In this document: positions 55,500-64,000 of the stretch, one piece after another
Position numbering within the stretch: the stretch's first letter is position 1
Layout of the letters: every line of letters starts with the position of its first letter
NCBI RefSeq assembly: GCF_014633365.1
Contig: NC_068345.1
Coordinates: 15,756,058 to 15,820,057 of the forward strand
Reading direction: 5' to 3'
Source of the DNA: Diospyros lotus
Lineage: Eukaryota > Streptophyta > Magnoliopsida > Ericales > Ebenaceae
DNA: 64,000 bases
Notes under the pieces: generated by a model
What the model was told of the DNA's origin: nothing
Databases searched by the model: none
Seen by the model: only the letters and a program-made list of their open reading frames with translations
Made by a program: the position numbers and the translations under genes

Positions 55500-56791
55500 A
55501 CATAATTCCTCAGAAAACCTTGGTTAATAAGTTCCTGGATTTCTTCCTTCAACTGGTGACACTCCTCCGTATCGTGACCATGATCTCGATGGAAGTGGCA
55601 ATACTTACTCCTATTCCTTTTGTCAGGTGGTGTTTTCATCGGTCAGGGTTTCTTCAGATAGTCCTTATCTTCAATAGTGGCTAGGATCTATGCTCTTGGG
55701 GCATTAAGAGGGGTAAAGCTGGTTGACTCTCATCGGGGACGAAGCTTCTCCTTTCGATCTTCCCTTTGGCCCTCATTTTTATGCTCTTCGAGATGCTTCT
55801 TTTTTTCCTTCTTCTTAGTGTGCTCCACTCTCTTCGCCTACATAACCTCCTCGGCATTAAAATAGTTCGTGGCCCAGCCCAAAATATCCGTAAATGTAAG
55901 TGGAGGCGATTTGGCTACCGACTGAGCAAAAGGATTGGGCTGCATTCTAGAACACTACCATAGCGACACTATGATCGAAGTTCTCGATACTTAAAGCCTC
56001 CACATTGAAACTTGAAATGAAGTCCTTCAAATATTCTTCCTGGTTCTGCTCAGGCTAACGAGAGCCATGGTAGACCTTCAATGCCTCCAAAAAGACGTGA
56101 AGTGAGCCAGGAAACTACCTCGAAGCTGCGCAAAATTGGCTATTGAGTGGTGGGCCAAGTTTGAGTACCAAGCCCGCGCATGCCTTTCCAACGTTGCCAG
56201 GAAAACTCTACACAACATGGCGTCAGAGGCATCTTATACCATCATATGGGAAGTAAATAGATCCAGATGATTCATTGGGTCGGTAGTCCCCACGTAGGGC
56301 TCAATGGCTGGAATGCGAAGGCGCTCGAGTGGCACCACGGCCATAATCTCGGGGTTCAAGGGCTGACTTACCATCACCCCCTGGGATTCTCCTTGCTTTG
56401 GTTTTAAGGCTGCAATCTCCTTCTCCAGCCGCCACAACCTTTTTATCTGCTGCTGCTATGCATATGACATGCCAGAAGACTCTTTGGCCTCCTCACGCCC
56501 CTCCCCTTGTGGATTCGCTTCATGAGGACAAGATCCTTCCTTTGGTGGGGGCTCCTGCCTCCTTCCTCCTTGAGAATGATAGGCCTGTTAGTGCCAGTGG
56601 TCCAAAAAACCAGTGATCAACTCCATCAGGCACTGGACCTAATTCTCCAAAGGCGTGATCCGGTCTGTTGGGGGTGGGGGATCATTTGGGTTACGGTCCC
56701 CCCTCTGCAAGCTCCTCGGGGGGTTATTCCGGCTCGGTTCTGGAGCAGCATTACCACTAGCGGCCCGAGACTGATTCCTTCTAATCGCCAT
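55500..56791 (-). pseudogene. gag of the complete gypsy element
   Basis: The start ATG at 56791 (MAIRRNQSRAASGNAAPEP) lies about 90 bp inside the PBS. The frame at 56234-56437 gives LEKEIAALKPKQGESQG and IPAIEPYVGTTDPMNHL, the usual start of a Tat gag core. A knuckle-like segment [19 protein letters not shown] is read at about 55540-55600. Stops after RITPLEN (56639) and HMMV (56234) and shifts at about 56100 and 55700 break it. Confidence 0.75.
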
Positions 56792-56861
56792 TGAGACGAA
56801 GTGAGAACCTGAATGTGATAGTAACTTGATCCAGAGAGACAGAAAGAAAAAATGCATCGGC

Positions 56862-56879
56862 CCCACGGTGGGCACCAAT
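56862..56879 (-). other. primer-binding site of the complete gypsy element
   Basis: On the minus strand ATTGGTGCCCACCGTGGGG directly follows the LTR end CATCA. Confidence 0.7.
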
Positions 56880-57425
56880 TGATGATGTAGTAGCCGATCA
56901 CCCCTTCCTACCTCAAACAAAGCACCTGCAATAAAGGTGGGGACTAGCTCCCTTGATTTTACTCTGACTGCTCAAGTCAGGTTTACCAGATCAAGAAGCA
57001 AGTTATAGTGAGCAATTATGAACTTTAGAGGGAGGAAAAGTTTTGTATCGTTCCCCTTCTAGCCTTCCACATTTTATCCTCTTGCTGAGGTGATGATTCT
57101 TTTGAAATCCTCGGGATCTCTATCCCGTTCTTCACGGAATCTTACTGATATGAATTTCATAATAGCAACCGCCCCCAAAGAGCTCGTGATAGTTCCTATC
57201 TCCACTAACCCCAGCGGGATGGTCGATCTCAAAGAACCCGGAGAATCCTCGTCGAGCAACAAGCCAGCCGGTGTGATGATACACATCGGCCACGTGTCCC
57301 CTCTGGGCCTCGAGCGGTATGATGTCAGCGGAGTATCTTTTTAGTGGACACGTGGCATCGCTACCAATGGTTATATTTCTGGGGCATTGGAGTGATCAGA
57401 GACCCGAGGGTATTTCCCTTCATCA
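56880..57425 (-). repeat. 5' LTR of the complete gypsy element
   Basis: This is the counterpart of 47772-48316, with about 50-55 differences by eye and one indel. Its outer edge is followed by the duplication TGTAG (57426-57430). Confidence 0.92.
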
Positions 57426-57430
57426 TGTAG

Positions 57431-57780
57431 AGTTTTCCTTTCTTTAGATTCTTGCATTTTCTGTTCTTACTAATTGTGCATGTTTCTGGTCTCCAATATG
57501 AACTCCCAATGTTTGTCAAATTGAACTTATTTTAAATGTTAAAATGTAGTCAATAAATATAAGCTTTTGCTCCCCCAGCTGGAAGCTAGCACATTTCACC
57601 CAGTCCCAACATTAGCAACCTCTCAGTTTATATATGTATATTAATTATATATATTTTATTATGCCAACTGAACCCATCAAAATTAAGGTGGTAAATTTAA
57701 GAGAGTTCTCATCAAACAACTGGATTATTAATTAATTGCTTTATTCGATTCAAATTTATTTATTTTTCATTTATTCTAAT
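57431..57780 (+). other. NPH3 intron 2, continued
   Basis: Unique-looking AT-rich sequence after the gypsy insertion. A pyrimidine-rich GCTCCCCCAG near 57580 looks like an acceptor, but the text behind it (LEAST...) does not match the expected FPL start of the next NPH3 exon. Confidence 0.4.
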
Positions 57781-57789
57781 GATTTTTTT

Positions 57790-58847
57790 TGATAGATTAA
57801 AATTATGGAACAACAAGAGGAATTATGGAGCAACAAGTAGATGAAGATCAAGGATGTTTGATGCCAAGTAACTTTATTTAATTTTTATGTTTGATGAAAA
57901 TCAAGGATGTTTGATGAAGATCAAGGATGTTTGGCGAAAGTAGTATTGTTTTGGAGTATTGTTTTATTTTAGAAACGATGACTTTCCATGTATAAAGTTT
58001 TTTTTATTTATATTGTTGATTTTATTTATTATATTTAGCATTGTTGACTTTATTATATTGCAAACCTTTTTTTTTAATTTTTTATTTGATATAAGGATGA
58101 ATAAAATATGTCTTAAAAATAATTCCATCAACATGACTTTTATCACTAAAAATAATTTAAATAAAGAAAAAAAATTTGTCATGCTTGTTATTATTATAGT
58201 ACGACAAATGAAATTTTTTTCCACAATTAGATTATTGAAAAATAATTTTATATTTTCAAATTTTTTGAAAAAATTCGTCACTTTTACCAATTTTTTGACA
58301 AAATTCATAATTTTATATTAATATTTTCTTACTAAAGAAATTTGTCACTTGTGTGAATTATTGACAAAAATATTTTTGTCACTATTGAGACATTGAGAAT
58401 ATGACAAAAATATTTATCACCCTTTCATAATTTTAACAAAAATATTATTATCACATCTTTTAATTTTATCAAATAAATTTTGTCACTATTAAAATTGTGG
58501 CAAAATATTTTTTGTCACAAGATACATTTTGTCATGATAAAACATATGATTTTTATATAAAATTTGAATTTATTGTGACTAAATAGTACCTATTGTGACA
58601 AAAACAAATTATTTTACAATAAAATAATTTGTCATAATAAGTTGGTTTAAGTGACAAAATATTTTTTGTCATAATAAAATTGTTGATATTGTGACAAAAC
58701 TCAGTTTTGTCACAATATACTTATTAAGACAAGATTGTTGTGACTAATATGATGACAAACATTTTCGTCATAACAAGTATATTGTGACAATTTTCATAGT
58801 TATTGTAACAAAATATTTTATCACAAGAAGCTTAATTTCTTGTAGTG
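57790..58847. mobile_element. CACTA element, right end only
   Basis: The sequence ends TTTCTTGTAGTG at 58847. The preceding 500 bp are filled with TTTGTCACAATA/TATTGTGACAAAA motifs in both orientations (about 58290-58830), that is, subterminal repeats. A duplicated AGATCAAGGATGTTTGATG segment lies at about 57850-57930. No CACTAC start is found upstream in intact form, so the left part is lost or unrecognised. The motif set differs wholly from that of the CACTA elements at 16130 and 25320. The frames at 57959-58321 are AT-rich by-products. Confidence 0.65.
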
Positions 58848-59000
58848 TTATAAATTAATGATTTATGTTTCTCATTCAGTTGTTGTTTTTAAGGAAAAAC
58901 TTGTTTTGATACTATTCAAAATAATATATATTGTTTAATTGATATTAGAGTAAAGGCATTGACCTTAATCAAGTATTTTTGAATGTCTCTTGTGTGAATG
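58848..59000. other. short spacer between CACTA end and Athila LTR
   Basis: AT-rich. If the CACTA target duplication was TTA (58848-58850), its partner was not located. Confidence 0.4.
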
Positions 59001-60215
59001 TGATAGAGCGCATATTTTCATATTATTTAGCCCTCATATTTAGTCTTTTTGCACGTTAGTTGTGTCATTCTATTCATCTTGATTTTGTTTTATTTTATTT
59101 TATAGGAATTGAGCTTCACACTATTTTCTTTTCTTATTTTGAACAGATTAGGGCTTCCTGGGTCATGAGGAATTTTGATGGCAAGAAGGGAAATAAGGAG
59201 ATTGGAAACAAAGAAGCAAAAGTGTGCTCACAAATTTGACCTTCTGTGCTTCTTTCAAGTTTTTGGCTAAGTTACAATCCCAGAACGTGAATGACATCTT
59301 CAGAGATATTGTAGAGGACTTCTTGGGATTTCTGTAATGGTATGGTTTGTCCAAATCCAAGTTCGTTTGGGCCTCCAAACATCGCTTCAAAGTTGGGACC
59401 AGAAAGTTGGGTCAAATTAGGAAAGCTGCACAGATGCTGAATCTTTAAAAGGCCATAACTTGGGAGTCCGATATCCAAATCAAGTGATTTAAAATCCAAA
59501 ATTCATCTACTCTTCCTGATATACAATTTTGATGAAGGGACAGAAGCCCAAAACGCACGTTATCCTATTCTAAATCGGCTGTGAAGTTGCGGTAACATAG
59601 GGTTTCCTCCCTAAGCTCTATTTAAGCACATTAAGTGGCCGATTTTGGGAGATTTCTCACGATTTCAACCAAGACGATGGAGGGATAATTCATTTGAGTC
59701 TCGGTCATATTGTTGAATCCGGTTTGGAACTCGATTTTCATGTTTTTATTGATGATTCTGTTTCTTTTCCTTCTCTAAGTCTATGTATGCTTATTTTATA
59801 CAGTTGTGTGAATGCATGCATGATATTTGGATGGGTTTAATTGACGTACTCGGTTGAGGCTTTGATTAGAAAGAAACGGTATATTTGTATGAGCGATTGC
59901 TCGATTGGATTTAATCTTTTACGGTTGTAGAAGAGTTTTTCAAATCAAAAGAAAATCAAACCAAACAGATTGCTTTCATAAATGAGACGAGGATTACCAT
60001 GGTAAAGAGGTAGGGTTTGTAGCGGGTTACGTTTTGCTTCATCGTTGTTTCATTCTTGAACGTTTATATTTCAGTTTTCATCATAACCCCCCTCGTTTAG
60101 TCTTATTTTGACAGATCCGTTTGAGGTTCGTTGGGAGACGACTTTGGGTTGCACCCTTATTGCAAATCTGAATCTATATTTCATCTAATCTATCATTGTT
60201 CGACAGCACCAATCA
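59001..60215 (+). repeat. 5' LTR of the Athila element
   Basis: It starts TGATAGAGCGCATATTTTC and ends CACCAATCA immediately before the PBS. A TATA-like CTCTATTTAAGC is at about 59616. Without the partner LTR the left edge is a best guess. Confidence 0.55.
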
Positions 60216-60216
60216 G

Positions 60217-60238
60217 ATTTTGGCGCCGTTGCTGGGGA
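60217..60238 (+). other. primer-binding site of the Athila element
   Basis: ATTTTGGCGCCGTTGCTGGG is nearly the standard Athila site (TTTTGGCGCCGTTGCCGGGG). Confidence 0.8.
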
Positions 60239-60239
60239 A

Positions 60240-60680
60240 CCGTCAATCTTTTCTGCCATAACAAGATTTGTTTTCTGTCTTTCTTTTTCTTTTTAATTCT
60301 CTTTCATTCTTTGTTGCTTTCTTTTGTTGCTTCTTTTTGTCTTGCTCGTTGGTTTCTCTTTCCTTTTGTTTCTTTGTTGATTCTTCCTATTTTTCTTTTC
60401 GATTCTCTTCTTTTCTATTTTTGGTTTTTCTGTTTTCTGTTTTCAGCCACAACCAGCATTATTCACTGCTAACGACTATCTCGGAATGCCCTGATTTTTG
60501 GTGTCCAAAGGAATGGGGGTGTGGGAAGAAATAGTCACTAGTATGTAGTGAGGAGGGCGTTTTTTGGCCAAATTCCAACGTTTAGACCACTTTTTGGGCC
60601 ATTTTGTGTTTTCTTGGTGTGTTTATGTGATTTTTCCTTGTGTGTTTTATTTTGTTTTTGTTCATGTTGATATTTAATGC
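60240..60680 (+). other. Athila leader between PBS and gag
   Basis: A T- and TTTCT-rich untranslated leader. The phenylalanine/leucine-rich frames here come from the pyrimidine bias. Confidence 0.5.
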
Positions 60681-62250
60681 ATGACCAGATCATCTAAGGG
60701 TGACCTAATTGATTTAGATCTAGAAATTGATAGAACCCTTAGGCGACAAGCAAGAGAACTTAGATCCCAAGATAGGGCAGTGACTAATAGTGTCTTTCCC
60801 ATTGTTTCTGATACTGTGTTTGAGTTCCAACCTAAACTGATCAATACGGTCGCCAATGAAAACAATGGCAATGAGAATAGGAATAATGGGAATAATGCTA
60901 ACAGAAGTATTAGAGAATTGGCTGACCTTGATGTGCATTATCAACCTTTGTGTATTTAGTATCCTCAATTGGAGGCAAACTTTGAACTGAAATCTGGATT
61001 GATACATTTGCTTCCCAAGTTTCATGGTCTTGCAGGTGAAGATCCACACAAGCATCTGAAGGAGTTTCATGTGGTATGCTTCACCATGAGGCCACCAGGG
61101 GTTGATGAAGAACAAATAAAGCTAAGGGCATTCCTTTTCTCTCTTGATGGAGCTGCCAAAGACTGGCTGTATTACTTGCCACCTGCTGCCATTACCAATT
61201 GGGATGGCCTGAGGAGAATATTTCTGGAGAAGTTCTTCCCTGCTTCTAGAACAGCAGCCATCCGGAAGGACATTTGTGGCATTCGACAGATAGATGGAGA
61301 AAGCTTGCATGAGTATTGGGAGAGATTCAAGAAGCTGTGTGCTAGTTGTCCTCATCATCAGATAAGTGACTAGCTCCTCATTCAATATTTTTATGAAGGC
61401 TTGCTCCCCATGGATAGGTACTTAGTGGATGCTGCATCTGGAGGAGCCTTAGTGGAAAAGACACCAGCTGCAGCCCGGGACTTAATTTCAAAGATGGCTC
61501 AAAATGCACAACAATTTGGTACCAGGTTGAACACTCCCATGAAGACTGTCAATGAGGTTGGTTTTGCTGCACCTATGGGCCAAAGGAGAATAGAAAATAA
61601 GCTGGAGGAACTCACTTCAATGGTTCGCCAGTTAGCCCTTGATCGAAACCAGCCCCAGCAGGTATGTGGCATTTGTTCATTATCTTCACATGTAACTGAT
61701 CAGTGCCCACAATTGCAAGATAACACAGAATCATGCAATGGAATCTTCCCTGGAAGACCGTTTCAGCACCAGCCACAACATAAGTATGATCCATACTTAG
61801 TCACATATAATCCTGGATGGAGGGATCACCCAAATTTCAGATATGGAGGGTCTTCAAACCAGTCATTCCAGCAGCATCCATACCAGAATCACAACTTGCA
61901 GCAGCAACAATTTCAGCAGCCACAAAGATTAAATCATTCTCAAGGTCCAAGTTCCAGCAACCATGCCCCACCAAGGCCCAAGTCAGAACCTAGCTTGGAT
62001 GATCTTGTTAAGCAACTAGCAGCCAATACACTCCAATTCCAGCAAAAAATAGAAACCACAATTAAAAATTTGGGACCCAAATAGGCCAGCTAGCAACGAA
62101 CATCAATGAGTTAAGGAGTCAAGGTTCAGGGCAGCTTCCTTCACAACCAGTTGCCAATCCGAGGGGTAATGTTAGTGCCATCATGCTTCGAAGTGGGAAA
62201 GAAGTGATCGTCCCAACCCCTCCACCATCATCAAATATGAAGTAGCATGT
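60681..62250 (+). pseudogene. gag of the Athila element
   Basis: The start ATG at 60681 (MTRSSKGDLIDLDLEIDRT) leads into an Asn-rich linker and the gag core (60969-61373: LPKFHGLAGEDPHKHLKEFH, FLFSLDGAAKDWLYYLP, LEKFFPASRTAAIRKD). The zinc knuckle CGICSLSSHVTDQC near 61665 fits CX2CX4HX4C. A Gln/His-rich tail follows (61401-62084). Two stops (60957 and 61371) fall where TAG stands for a likely CAG codon (CI-stop-YPQ, SD-stop-LLIQY). A one-base shift near 62070 moves the frame (ATNINELRSQGSGQ). The rest is well preserved. Confidence 0.85.
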
Positions 62251-64000
62251 AAAGGGTAGCAATGAGCAGCAGCCCTCCTCAATCCAAGAAGCCAAGAAGC
62301 CCAACTCCAGCTATCAAGAACAAGGAGAGTCTTCCAACAACCAGCCCCTGCCATTCCCACATCGAGCAACACAAAACAAGAAAAGAGCAGAGGCCGAATT
62401 AGATAAAGAGATTCTGGAGACATTCCAGAAAGTGGAAGTCAATATACCCCTCCTTGAAGCCATCAGACAGATCCCCAAGTATGCAAAATTTCTCAAAGAT
62501 TTGTGTACGCACAAGAGGAGATTAAGAGGGAACGAACAAGTCAACCTTGGGAGGAATGTTTCAGCTCTCATACAACCTGCCATGCCAAGGAAGTGCAAAG
62601 ATCCAGGGATGTTTTCCATTCCTTGTACTATAGGAGACATGCAATTTAGTAATGCTTTGCTAGATTTAGGTGCATCCATTAATGTTATGCCTAACTCTAT
62701 CTATGCTTCTTTGCAGTGTGGTCCTTTGAAGCCAACAGGAGTGGTTGTCCAGCTAGCTAATAGAAGCACAGCCTACCCCTCTGGAGTCTTGGAGGATGTC
62801 CTGGTTAAGGTTAAGGATTGTATCTTCCCTGCTGATTTTTATGTTTTAAATATGGAAGATGACAATTTGCATGAGCATGCACCTCTTATATTAGGTAGGC
62901 CATTTTTAAAAACTGCAAGGACTATCATCAATGTGCATGAGGGTACACTTTCCATGGAATTTGCTGGTAGCACCATTCATTTTAACATACTTGATGCCAT
63001 GAAATGTCCCCCTGAAGATCATTCCACTTTGCAAGTTAACTTGATTCAATTGTTGGTTGATGAAGCATGCACTAAGTCTTGTGATTTGATTGATGCATTC
63101 CCCACTATTCATGACCTTCCAGATTCCTTCATCTGTCCTGATTGTAGTAATGAGAGTGATCCATGTGATGCATGTTCTGAGATTGCTGTATTTCTACATA
63201 ATCATGATTCTGATATTCAAATTGAGCATGCACAATCTGATTCTTATACTTCTCATGGGGAGGATAGTGTTTCTGCTAACCATGTTGAACAGGTAGATAG
63301 TACCCTTGAGATAAAGGCAAGCAGGTTAGTCCCTTCATTGCAGCAGCCACCATCCCTTGAGTGCAAGCCTTTGCCCGAGCATCTCAAGTTTGCCTTCTTG
63401 GAGGATGGTGAGAAGCTGCCAGTCATCATCACCAATAACTTGCAGCCTGACCAAGAGAAAAGGTTATTGGATGTGCTGAAGAGGAACAAGCAGGCCATAG
63501 GTTGGACATTGGCAGACATACCTGGGATTAGTCCTTCCATATGCATGTATAGGATTCATCTAGAGGAAGGAGCTAAACCTATGAGACAGCCCCAAAGGAG
63601 ACTCAACCCCACCATCCTGGATGTGGTAAAGAAAGAGGTAAGTAAACTACTCTCAGTTGGTATCATCTATCCTATCTCTGATAGCTAGTGGGTGAGTCCA
63701 GTGCAGGTAGTTCCCAAGAAGACGGGCATCACATTGGTGCCTAATGAGAGGAATGAGCTTGTTCCGATGCGAGTACCAAATAGTTGGAGAGTGTGCATTT
63801 ATTACAGGAGACTCAACCTCGCCACGAAGAAGGATCACTTCCCTCTCCCATTTATTGACCAAATGTTGGAGCGGCTGGCAGGTAAGTCACACTATTGTTT
63901 TCTTGATGGTTTCTCTGGATATTTTTAGATTTGCATAGCACCGGAGGATCAGGAAAAGACCACCTTCACCTGCCCCTTCGGCACATTTGCCTATAGGAGG
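62251..64000 (+). pseudogene. protease and RT N-terminus of the Athila element
   Basis: The open part at 62432-63688 (418 aa) starts inside the linker (EVNIPLLEAIRQIPKYAKFL). It carries the aspartic protease motif ALLDLGASINVMP (about residues 76-88) and LILGRPFLKTARTIINVHEG, then a cysteine-containing acidic spacer. RT begins with IPGISPSICMYRIHLEEGAK. A TAG at 63686 (ISDS-stop-WVSPVQVVPKK) again looks like CAG to TAG. RT continues with RVPNSWRVCIYYRRLN and ATKKDHFPLPFIDQ to FLDGFSGY, where another stop occurs (63927). The text ends within CPFGTFAYRR at 64000. Confidence 0.85.

Larger units (their letters stand above)
47772..57425 (-). mobile_element. complete Ty3/gypsy Tat-type retrotransposon, 9654 bp
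   Basis: Two LTRs (47772-48316 and 56880-57425) bound the element. They are flanked by an exact 5-bp duplication TGTAG (47767-47771 and 57426-57430). On the minus strand, PBS, gag, protease, RT, RNase H, second RNase H and integrase follow, then a short tandem repeat, and an extra ORF in the opposite sense before the 3' LTR. This is the Tat-group plan. By my eye count the LTRs differ at roughly one site in ten, mostly transitions, so the insertion is not recent. Many stops rule out activity. Confidence 0.92.
59001..64000 (+). mobile_element. Athila-type Ty3/gypsy element, cut by the window end
   Basis: It has a 5' LTR (59001 to about 60215), PBS, gag, protease and the first third of RT on the plus strand. 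The PBS with GATTTTGGCGCCGTTGC, the D-L-G protease motif and the RT text are those of the Athila group. The rest of the element lies beyond 64000, so its 3' LTR and target duplication cannot be checked. Confidence 0.8.

Noticed and set aside
57959..58321. 114-120-aa frames on both strands
   Set aside because: Extreme AT bias (Phe/Ile/Asn/Lys), and they lie within CACTA end sequence.
1..64000. CRISPR arrays, bacterial operons, phage or organelle genes
   Set aside because: No regular spacer arrays, no ribosome-binding sites or operons. All coding sequence is plant gene or plant transposon.

Overview
This window looks like nuclear DNA of a flowering plant, most likely a dicot. It is AT-rich and dominated by transposable elements. 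The only host genes I can defend are two plant-specific families: a LOB-domain (LBD) gene at 45785-46225 (minus strand) and the first two exons of an NPH3/BTB gene at 47348-47664 (plus strand). There are no bacterial, organellar, CRISPR or canonical tRNA features.

Layout. Bases 1-1080 hold a GC-rich 66-bp minisatellite, duplicated AT-rich blocks and a cluster of short near-perfect palindromes built on a CCCGAA/TTCGGG core. Bases 1081-9420 are mostly featureless AT-rich DNA with microsatellites and a 930-bp PIF/Harbinger-type MITE (3915-4844). Bases 9421-39935 are one large nest. The outer unit is a decayed Ty3/gypsy Tat-type element (gag, protease, RT, RNase H, second RNase H, integrase, 88-bp 3' repeats, antisense extra ORFs, 3' LTR). 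It is interrupted by a second Tat-type element (11669 to about 19167), which itself carries a Cassandra-type solo LTR (15228-15453) and a small CACTA element (16130-17459). The outer unit is also interrupted by two more solo LTRs (21845-23256 and 33347-35506) and a 7-kb CACTA element (25320-32340). Target-site duplications support most of these insertions.

Bases 39936-45784 hold a gag fragment on the minus strand, a stretch rich in TCGAGTA motifs, and a truncated Athila-like element with a readable primer-binding site and gag zinc knuckle. The LBD and NPH3 genes then lie head to head, with an 81-bp minisatellite between them. A complete Tat-type element on the minus strand (47772-57425, TSD TGTAG, two LTRs of about 545 bp) sits in the second intron of the NPH3 gene. 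It is followed by a CACTA 3' end (to 58847) and the 5' LTR, gag, protease and first part of RT of an Athila element that runs off the window at 64000.

Almost all retroelement reading frames are broken by stops and frameshifts, so they are annotated as pseudogenes. Element names come from domain order, active-site motifs, termini and PBS sequences that I read by eye. No database search was possible.
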